From Parasponia andersonii (lineage: Eukaryota > Streptophyta > Magnoliopsida > Rosales > Cannabaceae), in contig JXTB01000197.1 of the NCBI GenBank assembly GCA_002914805.1, positions 305,490-369,489 of the forward strand: a DNA stretch of 64,000 nt, written 5' to 3'. The translations under genes were made by a program, and so were the position numbers. Below the pieces are notes generated by a model. That model ran no database searches and was not told the DNA's origin. It worked only from the letters and a program-made list of their open reading frames with translations. Below, in pieces: positions 11,643-23,052 of the stretch; position 1 is the stretch's first letter, and every line of letters starts with the position of its first letter.

Positions 11643-13352
11643 ATGCCTCCTAGAAGAGTTCCGAGGCACCAGCCGGATGCCGAATCTCCTCATCTGGATT
11701 TCACTCATCTGATCGAGGCAATGCAGCAGGCATTCGTCCAGATGAGCAATCCAGACTATCAGCCTCCAGCTCCGAGGGAACGTCAGTTCGATCAGGCTGA
11801 TCACTTTCAACGGTTCATGCGTTTCCAGCCAGGGCAGTTTGATGGTAGACTAGAAGCTCTCACGGAAATTGCTTGGTTGCGTGAGATGGAGAGGCACTTT
11901 CGAGCCCTTGGTACTCTAGTTGAGTTTTGGGCTGTGTTTGTTGTTACCCGTTTGACAGGGAGCACCATTCATTGGTGGGAAATAGTGGAACGGATGCAAG
12001 ATGTAGTGGGCTTGACTTGGGAAGACTTTGAACGGATTTTCAAGGTCCAATATGCCAATGAGGATCAACAAGATGAAGTTGTGAACTGATTTGAGACTCT
12101 AACCCAAGGTAACAGAACGGTGAATGAGTACCTGATAGAGTTCACTGAGTTGGCAAGTATTGCTCTTGGACCAGGTACGAGTGAGAAGTACCGAGTTGCT
12201 AAGTTCAGGAGTCGTCTGAATCAGAATATTTACAACAAAATTGGCACTCAAACTTTCCACACTCTTCCTGAGATTGCAGTGGCTACGCAGTGGGCAGAGG
12301 CCATCGAAGAAAGTTTGGATTCCAGGAGGAACCAACAGAGAGGAAATTATAGGAAAGCCACCAGAAGGAACCAGGGGCAGTGGTCAGCCCAGGGTACTCT
12401 GAGCAGTGACAGCTCAAATAGTAGTGGTTCTTCTGGGGGTGGCAGAGGTAACCCGTATGGAGGATGTTTTGTTTGTGGCCAGCAGGGTCATCGGAAGAAG
12501 GAGTGTCCCAACCGTCTGCAGAAATCTCCTCTTTCTCAGGGAGGACTGCAGAGGAGCCAGTCAGGTTCTGCTTCTTATCAGAGCACTCAGGCAAGGCCGC
12601 AACAGTCACAGGGTGCTTCGCAGGCTTTTACTTCCCCTCAGCCTTATCAGCATCAATACCGCCCTCAGGGTTTCACTCAGAACTTTCAGACTCCTCAGGC
12701 TTCAGGGAGTCAGGGTGGGCGTGGATATGGCAGTAGTTGTCTAGGGTCCAGCAGTAGCCGTCCTGGCCAGGAAAGAGGCAACAAAGGAGAAGAAAAGGTG
12801 ACTGGCCAAGCCTATGCTTTTACTGGGGCAGACGACACTCAGGATCGCACCGGTCGAGGTGTTGTTGACAGTATAATCCTTCTTTCACACTCTTGGATAC
12901 ATGTTTTGTTTGATACTGTTGCATCTCATTCATTCATATCCTTATTGTTTGCTCAACTATTGGGGTTGAAATTTTCTGATTTGGATTATGTATTATCGTT
13001 GGGTACACCTTTGGGAGGAATAGCTGATATGTCTAGTGTGTGTAAGTCTTGTCGGGTTGTGATTGGTGATAGGAAGCTTCTTGCTGATTTGATTGTATTG
13101 CCGATGGGACAGTATGACGTGATACTCGGTATGGATTGGTTGTCGAAATATCGAGCCGTTGTGGACTATCATAAGAAGCGGGTGACTCTTTTACCTAGTG
13201 ATGGATATCCCATTATCTATCAGGCTGGGATGAGTCCGTTGAAGCCTAGTCCTGTTCTGAAAGTATGCATAGGTGGAAGAAAGAAACTTGAGTGCTACAG
13301 GAACTTGTTTGCCATGGATGGTAAGGCGAGGACAGATGATCAAAACTTATAG
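11643..13352 (+). pseudogene. gag and protease region of the Ty3 element, broken
   Basis: Gag starts at ATG 11643 (MPPRRVP). The frame is interrupted by TGA at 12087 and then continues in the same frame to TAG at 13350. It carries the retrotransposon gag domain (about 11790-12300), a Gln/Ser-rich linker and one zinc knuckle, CFVCGQQGHRKKEC (C-x2-C-x4-H-x4-C, near 12465-12510), which would bind the element's RNA. The aspartic protease follows at about 12890-13150. Its catalytic motif, normally Asp-Thr/Ser-Gly, reads Asp-Thr-Val here (FDTVASHSF), so the active site is damaged. The later GMDWLSKY segment is well kept. In life these proteins would form the particle and process the polyprotein. 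Confidence 0.92.
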
Positions 13353-14731
13353 ATTCCGGTGGTGTGTGAGTATTCGGAGGTGTTTCTTGAAGACTTACCG
13401 GGGTTACTGCCTGATAGGGAGATCGAGTTCTATATTAAACTAGTTCCTGGAGCTCAGCCTGTTTCTATTCCAGCCTATCGCATGGCACCTGCTGAGATGG
13501 AAGAATTAAGAGAACAGTTGGACGATCTGTTTTCCAAGGGCTTTATTCGCAGTAGCACTTCTCCTTGGGGTGCTCTTGTTTTGTTTGCGAAGAAAGCTGA
13601 TGGCTCGTTGAGACTTTATGTGGATTACCGAAGTTAAACCAGTTAACAGTGAAGAAGAAGTATCCTTTGCCAAGGATAGATGAGTTGTTTGATCAAATCG
13701 GTGGTTCAAGATTCTTCTCTAAGATCAATTTGAGATCCGGTTATCATCAGTTGAAGATAAGGGAGGATGATATACCGAAGACAGCATTCAGAACCCGATA
13801 TGGTCACTTTGAGTTTCTGGTGATGCCATTTAGTTTAACGAATGCACCCACATCCTTCATGGATCTCATGAATCAGATTTTCAGGCTATTTTTGGATCAT
13901 TTTGTGGTTGTGTTCATCGACGATATCTTGCTGTATTCCAAGACTCAAGAAGAGTATGCTGAACATCTGGGGATAGTACTCAAGACCTTGAGAGATCATC
14001 AGTTGTACGCCAAGAAATCAAAGTGTGACTTTTGGATGTCAGAAGTGAAGTTCTTGGGTCATGTGATTTCTCACGGAGGTATTTAAGTCGATTCAGCTAA
14101 GATGGAAGCTGTTCTGGAGTGGGAAAGACCGAGAAATGTGACAGAGATACGTAGTTTCCTTGGATTGGCAGGCTACTACCGTCGTTTTGTGCAAGATTTC
14201 TCGAGAATTGCTTTGCCTTTGACGAAGTTGACCAGGAAGGACGTCAAGTTTGTTTAGGATCACGAGAGTGAAGAAGCTTTTGTCAGATTGAAGCAGAGTT
14301 TGACCACCGCACATGTTCTTACTGTTCCTGACAGTAACGAGCCTTATGTGGTGTATACCGATGCTTCAAATACGGGTTTGGGATGTGTCTTGATGCAGAA
14401 TGGTCGAGTTGTGGCTTATGCTTCTCGTCAGTTGAAGCCACATGATAGGAATTATCCCACCCATGATCTGGAACTTACAGCAGTGATCTTTGCCTTGAAG
14501 ATTTGGCGATGTTACTTGTATGGCGTGAAGTTCGACATATTCTTCGATCATAAGAGTTTGAAGTATCTCTTTACCCAAAGGAATTTGAACTTGAGACAGC
14601 GAAGATGGGTTGAGTATATAGAGGATTATGACTTCGACCTACAGTACCATCCTGGTAAGGCCAATGTTGTAGCCGATGCACTGAGTAGGAAACCTCATGG
14701 TGCACTAGCTGCACTGGTATTTAAAGATTAG
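13353..14731 (+). pseudogene. Reverse transcriptase and RNase H of the Ty3 element, broken
   Basis: The frame continues from gag-protease after the stop at 13350. A single-base loss near 13630 shifts the frame inside the fingers region, and RT resumes at about 13649. The catalytic box is present as FIDDILLYS (near 13910-13935), along with the [10 protein letters not shown] and [10 protein letters not shown] motifs. Stops fall at 14084 (TAA), 14255 (TAG) and 14729 (TAG). RNase H shows YTDAS, the [11 protein letters not shown] glutamate motif, DHKSL and the closing VADALSRK. The motif residues survive, but the reading frame does not. Confidence 0.92.
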
Positions 14732-16124
14732 AAAAACTCAGTTACGATTGGTGATTACAACTTGCAGTACTTCGAGAATGAAGATGTTGCTTACCTGAGC
14801 AACATTGTGATTTCACTATCTCTTCTCCAGACTGTCCAGCAGAGTCAGTGGCAAGACAAGGAGTTGAGGACAACCTAGAACTGACTTCAAAATGGTGAAC
14901 AGTTAGATGGTTGGAGCACTAACCGGGAAGGGTTTTTGCTTTTCAATGGGAAGTTGGCTGTAGCTAATGACCCTAATCTTCGAGAAACCATTCTAACAGA
15001 GGCTCACAAATCAANNNNNNNNNNNNNNNNNNNNNNNNNNNNNNNNNNNNNNNNNNNNNNNNNNNNNNNNNNNNNNNNNNNNNNNNNNNNNNNNNNNNNN
15101 NNNNNNNNNNNNNNNNNNNNNNNNNNNNNNNNNNNNNNNNNNNNNNNNNNNNNNNNNNNNNNNNNNNGACTACTCTCTTACTAAGCTCAGTAGACTGTAT
15201 GTGGAGAACATCATACGCTTGCATGGTGTGCCTTCAAGTATAGTATCTGATAGAGATCCAAGGTTCACTTCTAAGTTTTTGAGAGCCTTGCAGAAAGCGT
15301 TTGGTACGCAGTTGAATATCAGTACAGCTCACCATCCTGAGACAGACGGTCAGTCTGAAAGGACCATTCAGATTCTTGAGGACATGCTACGTTGTTGCAT
15401 ACTGGATTTTGGTGGGAAATAGGATGATCATCTTCCTTTGATGGAATTTGCTTATAATAACAGTTACCAGAACAGTGTGGGTATGGCTCCATATGAAGTG
15501 TCATATGGGAGACCGTGTAGATCGCCTTTGTATTGGGTAGAACCAGAAGAGCATGTTACTCTCGGACCTGAATTGATTGAAGAGACTACTGAGAAGATCA
15601 AGGATATTTAAGAGAGACTCAAAGAGATTCAGAGTCGCCAGAAGAGTTATGCTGACCCGAAGAGGCCTGAGGTAGAGTTCGATACTGGTGATTCCATATT
15701 CTTGAAAGTGACTCCAAGGCGAGGTGTTACAAGATTAGGAGTTAAGGGTAAGATTGCTCCGAGGTATATTGGTCCCTTTGAGATCACTGAGAGAATTGGA
15801 CCAGTGGCGTATCGCTTGAATCTACCTGTACAGTTGGGTCACATGCATAATGTGTTTTCACGTGTCGATGTTGAAGAAGTACACACCGGACCCATCTCAT
15901 GCTGTTCAGTACGTGCATGTACCGATCTAAGAGGATGTGTCCTATGAAGAGCAGCCTGTTCGCTTGTTGGCCAGAGAGTTGAAGGTGCTTTGCAACTGAG
16001 AGAAACCATTTGTCAAGGTGCTTTGGGAACATCACAAAGAGGACGAGGCTACTTGGGAACTCGAGACGGAGATGTACGAGAAGTACCCTCATTTGTTTAA
16101 CTTTCAGTTAGAAGTTGTATTGTG
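14732..16124 (+). pseudogene. Integrase region of the Ty3 element, broken and gapped
   Basis: The start of the integrase, including its zinc-binding domain and first catalytic aspartate, falls in the N gap 15015-15167. The second catalytic aspartate ([10 protein letters not shown]) and the glutamate motif (DGQSERTIQ) are visible at about 15235-15370. In-frame stops lie near 14876, 15419, 15609, 15929 and 15999, and one extra T in the run 15855-15858 shifts the frame. The C-terminal part has the GPFEI and YRLNLP segments, then ATWELE and EKYPHLF in the shifted frame, a region comparable to the end of pol in Tekay/Del chromoviruses. No complete chromodomain could be confirmed. Confidence 0.88.
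15015..15167. other. Assembly gap of 153 N
   Basis: A run of unknown bases inside integrase. From the family layout about 300 coding bases are expected between the flanking segments, so the gap length is probably an underestimate or arbitrary. Confidence 0.95.
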
Positions 16125-16171
16125 ATGTAAAACCTTGACTTGTATTTTGAATTTTGGGACGAAATTCTTAT

Positions 16172-16184
16172 AAGGAGGGGAGAA
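16172..16184 (+). promoter_or_regulatory. Polypurine tract of the Ty3 element
   Basis: aaggaggggagaa directly abuts the TG of the 3' LTR, the expected priming site for plus-strand DNA synthesis. Confidence 0.88.
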
Positions 16185-18394
16185 TGTAAAAACCCGAAAT
16201 TTTCAAGGGTAATTTGGACATTTTACCAATTTTCGGATAAAATATTGTGGGGACTAATTTGCAAAAGTTTTTTTTACAGAGGGACTAAATTATAAATTTT
16301 GGGGGACTAAATTGATAGAGATTTGAAATTTTGGGAACTTATGTGCAATTTTTAACAAATTGCACAGCCCTATAAGGTTGGGCCACGTGGCTCTGCTCAG
16401 CCAATCCCCTCTCTCCTTCTCTCTCTCTCTCTCTCCCCGAAACTCTCTTTCTCTCTCCTCTCTTCTCCCTCTCAGCCGCACCTCCGCAGAACCACCGCTA
16501 GCCACCGTCCGGGCTGCCCACCGACCGGTGTCGACTCGCCGAGCTGCCACAAAGCTCTGCCGCCCCTTGCTGCTCGCTGCCGCCGCCTGTGTCGCCGAGA
16601 AACGTCATTGAAGCCGATTTGAGCTTTTTCGATTTTTCCGTCACCGGCGACGATTCCAGCCACCTTTCGGCCTCAAACCAATCCCGTTGGATTCGTATCG
16701 TCACAAGGATCATCAAGGTATGTATATCTCAACTCTATTTTGCCCAGATTGAAAGTTGTCATTTTGGGTCATTTCGATTTTTTGGTTGTTGTTCTCGATC
16801 CGACCGTTGGATTGTGTTTTTGATTGTATTTTTGGAATGTACTCAAAAAATGGAGAAGTTTGATATATATATATTGTGTAGTTTGGTGATCGGCACGAAA
16901 ATCGAGATCGGACGGTCGAGATTTTATCTCGTTTTGCGTGCCACCGGTTCTGTGTGGACCCGGACCCGAATTGGACAAGTTATATGTCTAACCTAGCTAT
17001 TTTGGGTGCTAGGAATTCAGTGAAGAGATCCGTTTGTGGAATTGAAGCTCCGGTGAGAAAGTTGGTTTTTCGCACGAGGACGATCGAGGGCTTGGAATTA
17101 GTTCCTGACCCTCCGGGCGATCGTCAACGACACCTTGAAGACTCAATAGCGTGGTGTCGCTATTCTGTTGAGGTAGAGGTTTAGTTACCTTCGTTTTATA
17201 CCCTTTTTGAGTTAAAACTTATTTTCTGCAGCATATAAGAACAAGCGTGTTTTTAATGATTTGAATTATATATGATGGAATCTGGATATATGATATATAC
17301 TATACTGCTTTTAGAATTTGCTGTGTGCAGGTTATTTTGGGTATATCAAAAATATGGCCATTATGCTGCCTGTTTTTCTATAAAACCCTATTATGCATGT
17401 TTTACTGAAAGACCAGAGTACAGTAGTTTTTACACTTCAGTTCTATATTGCACGTGTCATAGGATCATACATGAGCACCGTGTTAGCATCGTGGGTTTTA
17501 CAATGTGGCACTGTGTGCCCCACCGTCGGTGAAAGTCCGTAAACTCGCGTGAGGTCTTGTTACTTCTGATTACCTCCCTATTTGGTAGGTGTAGGCAATT
17601 CGGTTGCCCCTCCAGGTTTGGTAGGCGACACATGGGTGTCCCCTCCGGGTATGGGCTTAGGTATCAGGCAGGCTGTTAGGTACACTTAGTGTCATCATCC
17701 TGGGTTTCCACAGATAAGAGGATGTGAGCTCATGCGTATGGGTTGATTTGTGTCATGTGCATATGGAATGATGGTTTTTGATTATACTGCTTTAGTTATA
17801 TATATATTGGCTCCCGGTCTGGATTATATATATATACGTGTATGTATGTTTTGGATTTGAACTAACCATGCAGGAGATTCCCATCACTGAACTGTTTTTC
17901 ACTGAGGTAACTATTTTCCTACTGGGTATTATATGCTCACCCCTACCTTCCTCCCCAGGTGGTGTCCAGTACGATCTTGGTGATCAAGAGGAGTAAGAGG
18001 TTATCCTGATTGTAGTTCGTCTCTTGGTAATGCTAGGAGTTTGTTATCGTAGTCTTTGGACTATTTAGATTTTGTGTTAGCATTGAACCAAGATTACTAC
18101 TTTCTATTTTGTCTGCAAACTTATGTATATCATTCTGGTATTTGACATCTATTGTGAATGATGATGATGATAGGTTTTGAAATTTATTTCATGTTTTTAA
18201 GTAATTGTTCAATTTATGTTTGATGGTGTATACGAACTGTGAGAGTGGTTTACGAGATAGAATTCCGATTATTTTATTTAAATGGACTGTTTTTATAAAA
18301 AATAGAACTTTTGACACTTTTTAAATAAATTAAGGAATTTCCCACCTTTGTGAAATTCTCCTTCTGCCACTAGCCCAGATTTTGGGTCGTGACA
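16185..18394 (+). repeat. 3' LTR, 2210 bp
   Basis: It starts TGTAAAAACCC and ends GTGACA. Unlike the 5' LTR it has no N and keeps the two segments missing there: a CT-rich, GC-rich block (about 16376-16533) and a second block (about 17626-17734). The ORFs inside it are shadows of LTR sequence. Confidence 0.95.
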
Positions 18395-18399
18395 AAGAC
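18395..18399. repeat. Target-site duplication, right copy (aagac)
   Basis: It matches 9555-9559 exactly and fixes both element borders. Confidence 0.9.
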
Positions 18400-20774
18400 T
18401 ATTAGAAAAAAGTAATTCATGCTAAATCAGGAAAACAAAAAGTATTAAGCTAAATAGATAATGCGTATTCTTCAACCAAAAAAAAAAAGTAATAGGTCAA
18501 AAATAAAAAAGAATAAATAGGTTATTCGTTTTCTTCAAACAAAAAAAGTAATTCTAGTGAAATAAAAAAAATTATTAAGCAAAATAGATATTACATTTCT
18601 TCAAAAAAAAAAAAAGTAATACGTGAAATTAAAAGAGAGAGAGAGAGAATTTATACTACTAGATTTTATGATTATTTTGATCAAAGAAAATTATTTTTTA
18701 TTAAATAATTAACCTCGGAATAATAAAATAGCATATAAAAAAACATTTTTTTTAAAAAAAAATATTTACTTCTATATAATTAGTAATAGTAACGATGAGA
18801 GGTAAAGAATGAAAATGAGTTGAAAAAAAAAAAAAGTCCAACTCATCAAGTCACAAACAAATTATTTATCTTTTAAATCATAAATAATTTTTTATATTTA
18901 TATAAATATTAAATAGATTAGTATTTTTTAAGAAATTCTAATATTATTACAACTATTATATCAAAATCTATCGGCACAAATTATAATAACTACGGAGTAA
19001 AAACAAAAATCTGTATTAAATTTTATGTAACAAAAAAGAGACTATCCGTAGTTGCCACTTAGCGAAGGAATTAAGATTTTAAGATTAGTGAACACTCGAC
19101 AGTGGATTCTATCATTTATTGCTATTTAATGTTTTAAGGCTTATGGTTTGGACAAGCTTCAAATCAGTGCGTACGAGATAACGATAACTACACAAAAGAC
19201 AATTTTATTTTCTAATATTCTCTCTCTTTTTAAATGTACAAAACCCTAGTTACTCGTCTATTAATAACAATCAATAGTTGTTAAAACTATCAATAGTTAT
19301 AAAAGGTAAAATAAATAAGGAAAAAAAATTATCAATAGTAATGAAAGGTAAAACAAATAAGGAAAAAAAATTGCTCCATTAATAGATAAGTAACTAGGGT
19401 TTTGTGACAAAGTATGTTGACTCAAGTGATAAGATCACCCACTATTTATGATTTCGGTCCTAAGTTTGAGTCACACCAGGAGTAAATATGAAAACTTATT
19501 GTCCTTAATAGAATGGAGTAGGAATTGGATAGTTAGTAAGTATTTTTCTTTAATTTACAATAACTCGAAGTCATTAGTTAAATACTACTTTTTTAAAAAA
19601 AAAAAGTATGATACATATATATTTTAGTCGAGTTATTAGACAGTATGTCTAGCGCTCTAGACTTAAAGTTATATATTATATATAAATCATTTTATACTTT
19701 TATTTTTAAAAAGATGTATTTATTTAATTACTATTAAGAAAGGTGTATTTTCTAAAATTCATTATGAAAATAGTGTATTTCACCTAATTCCCTTATTTTT
19801 AGGGCAAATAAAAGCTACAATTTGGACCCAAAAAACAAAAGGAATCTACAAAAATTAAGAAATTAAAAATAAATGAAAAATATAATATTCTACCCACAAA
19901 TTAAGCCAAATTAATGAAATCTCATCATGACTATCTTACATCAATCTATAACATAATTCAAAATTTTCTTCTATGTAATAAAATTATTGATTAATTTTTA
20001 GACACCGAATTTTGAAATGTGATTTTCCATTGAAAACATTCGACCTTCACTAGTCTTATTATTGTTTTGCTCTTCAAAAGCTAGGAATATAAATTACTGT
20101 TGAAATAAGTATAATGGCAATAAAATCGTACAAACAATAACCAAGGGAGATGATTAAAAAAAAAAAATCTTTCGCAGATTTGCAGATGTAAAAAAAATAT
20201 TCAATCAATAATAATTGACAATGTTTCTAAGCTGTCATATATGTTTATATAAATTATATTATTTTTGTTTGTACTCTTCTTTAATGTATCATTAAAGTTT
20301 TTCTTCTATATTTTTGCTTTCTTTTAATAAATTCCCTCTTACGGAGGAGTATTCATTAAAAAAAAAAAAAAAAAAGAAGAAGCATGTACTCTTCGTTGAT
20401 TATGTGATTCGGATGCGAATTTGCTTCCAGTATACATTTCCTATCACAAAAAGTTCAAGTAGTTTGAAGGAATAAATACGTCTTGTCTGATGGTTTTTTT
20501 TTTCGGCAAAGTAATTATAATTCGCCGCTTAATAATTGATTTTGAAGCATTTTGCTCTATAGTTGACAAAGTAATCTCTTGTTGCCTTGAAAAAGCATGG
20601 AATGCTGCAAAAACATTTCTCGAATTTAAGGAAGCGATTAAGACAATAAAGTACTACACGAAAACTTAAACAACTGGCTAATCAGAAAAAAATAAAAAAT
20701 GTCTAGTGAATAAGTGAGCAAAGTACTTTTTTTGCCTCTTTCGTAATAAAATGTGCAATGTGCATAGTCAATTA
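18400..20774. other. AT-rich intergenic region
   Basis: No gene was seen. Around 18410-18640 the motif aaaaaaaaagtaat recurs several times in short imperfect repeats. A fold-back element lies at 19238-19405. A poly-A run sits at about 20358-20376. Confidence 0.6.
19238..19405. repeat. Small fold-back element with internal tandem duplication
   Basis: The ends acaaaaccctagttac and gtaactagggttttgt are exact reverse complements and continue imperfectly inward (cgtctattaa against ttaatagataag). Inside, a unit of about 45 bp (atcaatag... to ggaaaaaaaatt) occurs twice in tandem. It is MITE-sized and non-coding. Confidence 0.7.
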
Positions 20775-21446
20775 TCCGATAACATATGTGAACATGTGTG
20801 AATAAATTTGTGTAAACACATGTGAATATATACGTGAATATATGTGTAAACAAATGTGAATATATTAGTGTGAACCTGTGCATATAAACAGGTATAAATA
20901 GATATGAATATATATATATATGTGTGAAGACATGTGAATACCTAAATAGTGTGCAAATTGCGTTCAAATTGAGTGGAGATTAGTGAAAGATTGGTGAGCT
21001 TATCCTATAAATAGATATTTCATTTCTTCATTCTCTTCATCCAAAAAAAAAAAAATTGGAAACATTTCAAGTTATCTCTTCTAATTAAATCATTTATTTT
21101 CTCTTTGTTTTTCATTTCAAAGAGAGTAGTATTTATTTGTGAAATAGGAGATTTCAAAAAATAGCAGTGTAAGGTGTGAGTGAGAGAATACTTGTGAGAA
21201 TGTGTTTAGATGTATTAGGGTTATTGGATAAAAATGAAGGAAATCTATGTGATTGTAGAAATTTTTGATATAGTGACATTCTTTTATGAGATATAATAAT
21301 TTTTCTCTTGATTTAAGAATTTTCCACTTAAATTCTTGCGTTGTAAAATTGGTTTGTATTCCTTATTATTATTTCTCTATTATTCTAATATTTCTTTAAA
21401 ATGATATCCTGAGAGTTACGAATCTAGATCGGTCAGATTCCTAATA
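20775..21446 (+). repeat. 5' LTR of the copia-type element
   Basis: It aligns with 23053-23674 through a U3 made of irregular tgtgaa(c/t)a repeats, then aaagattggtgagc, then a TATA box (TATAAATA, 21006-21013) and an R-U5 with a conserved tcttctaattaaatcatttattttctc stretch. The 3' end, cctaata, is followed by the primer site. The start is approximate. Confidence 0.7.
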
Positions 21447-21448
21447 AG

Positions 21449-21463
21449 TAATATCAGAGCAGG
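21449..21463 (+). promoter_or_regulatory. Primer-binding site of the copia-type element
   Basis: taatatcagagcagg just downstream of the left LTR resembles the initiator Met-tRNA complement TGGTATCAGAGC, with changes in the first bases. Confidence 0.6.
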
Positions 21464-21474
21464 GTTCTTTGGTA

Positions 21475-21965
21475 CACCATAATTTAGTGTTAGTCTAAAA
21501 AATTTTGTATAAGGAGGCTGCATTCAAGTGGGAACATTTGAAACTTTTAATCCTTCTTGGAAATTTTATTAGCAGTTTTTTAAGTTAGAAGTGTGAAACG
21601 AGAAGTCAGGAAATAAGATTTCAATTCCATTTAGAACTGATATAGAGAAATTTGATGACAACATCAATTTTGGCTTGTGGCAAATATAAATCAAGGATCT
21701 ATTGATTTAATCTAGATTGCACCATAGTTTAGTGCTAGTCTAAAAAATTTTGTATAAGGAGGTTGTATTCAAGTAGAAACATTTGAACTTTTTAATCCTT
21801 CTTGGAAATTTTATTAGCAGTTTTTTAAGTTAGAAGTGTGAAATAAGATGTCAGGAAACAAGATTTCAATTCCAGTTAGAACTGATATAGAGAAATTTGA
21901 TGACAACATCAATTTTGGCTTGTGGCAAATATAAATCAAAGATCTATTGATTCAATCTAGATTGC
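21475..21965. repeat. Tandem duplication, 2 x 245 bp
   Basis: 21475-21719 and 21720-21964 are near-identical in register, from caccata.tttagtg to tctagattgc. The unit covers the leader and the first codons of gag, so the gag start is present twice. In the first copy the start codon reads AAG; in the second ATG is present at 21848. Confidence 0.9.
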
Positions 21966-22735
21966 ATAAGATTTTGAAAGGCAAATAGGCTTATAAGGGC
22001 AAAGATTCTAAGAAATCCAATATAAATAATGAACACTAAGATGATCTAGATGAGAGAGTTGCAAGTGCGATATACATGTGTTTGCCCAAAAATATCTTTG
22101 CAAATGTGCTTAGAATAACGACGACCAAAAATCTTTGGGGAAAGCTTAGAAAATTGTATCAAGTGAAAGGTGTATCAAATTGAGTATATCTAAAGGAACA
22201 GTTTCATACATTGTGTATGAATGAAGGTATGAACATTTCTGATCATCTAAGGGGTACGAAAATTTCTCATAATCTAAGTGTCTTAAATGGTATCATTTCT
22301 AAATTAGAGACTATTAGAATGAAGATTGAAGATGAAGATAAAGCATTGCAATTCATCTGGTCTCTTCCACCTTCCTATGAGCATATGAAACCTATTTTGG
22401 GGCATGGGAAGGAGATTGTAGTTTTTTTTTTCTGAAGTCACAAATAAATTTTTATCTAAAACAAGAAGGTCGACGAGCAAAGTAATGTTCCATCTAAGGG
22501 TTCAGCATTGACAGTTGACACTAGAAATAAATACGCGGGAAAAAAGAATGCAATCTGTTGGTTATGTGGACAATCTAGACACCTAAAAAGAAATTATCAA
22601 AAAAGAAGAGCAGTTCAGCTAAAACCTTCAAATCTGGTAATACTGCTAATATTGTCTCCTATGATGGAGACGATGATCTTGTCTTTTAATCATAATATAT
22701 GCATCCTCCTGATGTACCGCTAATCTTCAAAGATA
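21848..22735 (+). pseudogene. Copia-type gag remnant
   Basis: From ATG 21848 the frame reads into FDDNINFGLWQI, typical of the start of Ty1/copia gag, then meets stops. Conserved segments follow: DERVASAIYMCLPKNI, the open part 22211-22435 with SLPPSYEHMKPIL (UBN2-type gag domain), and a zinc knuckle near 22555-22600, CWLCGQSRHLKRNY, in which the last cysteine is tyrosine. Multiple stops and frame changes make it dead. No protease, integrase or reverse transcriptase follows. Confidence 0.8.
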
Positions 22736-23052
22736 TCATGAAAGAGGATGTATCATAATTAGCGATAACAAAGTTACACACGAGTATTAGTTTGGCATTG
22801 ATGCAAGGTCTGTACTGAATGATATCGATAGCTGATGGACTCCCAGATAAGTCAAACGTGGGAGTCAATACCATAATTATTAGCAAGGTTCTTTCGACAT
22901 GAGTCGAGATGAAAATCTTAGAATTCGTCAATTTTAATTGGTATACTCATATAGTAGAGTATGATTACCAATAAAGACAATGATAGTAATATAAGCTATG
23001 AGATGAGATCGTATGTGAAGACATGATTGAAATCAAGTCTTCAAGTAGGAGA

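Larger units (their letters stand above)
9560..18394 (+). mobile_element. Ty3/gypsy LTR retrotransposon, full length, non-functional
   Basis: The element has a 5' LTR (9560-11508), a primer-binding site, gag, protease, reverse transcriptase, RNase H and integrase in Ty3 order, a polypurine tract and a 3' LTR (16185-18394), flanked by aagac duplications. Protein features match plant chromovirus-type elements. The long LTRs and the sequence near the end of pol suggest the Tekay/Del group, but I could not test that. The coding region has many in-frame stops and at least two frameshifts, so it cannot encode its own proteins. LTRs compared by eye differ at roughly 8-13 per 100 bases in the parts checked, so the insertion is old. 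N gaps occur at 9752, 10854 and 15015-15167. Confidence 0.95.

Noticed and set aside
12283-12744. Alternative frames within gag
   Set aside because: Shadows of the Gln/Ser-rich gag linker in other frames.
16290-17184. Open frames within the 3' LTR
   Set aside because: Non-coding LTR sequence; frames are not shared with the 5' LTR in a conserved way.
19415-19490. Possible tRNA or SINE head
   Set aside because: Only short similarity to A/B boxes; no acceptor stem pairing seen.
20638-20967. Minus-strand frame rich in Tyr/Phe/His/Thr repeats
   Set aside because: It is the reverse reading of the tgtgaa repeats in the copia LTR, not a protein.
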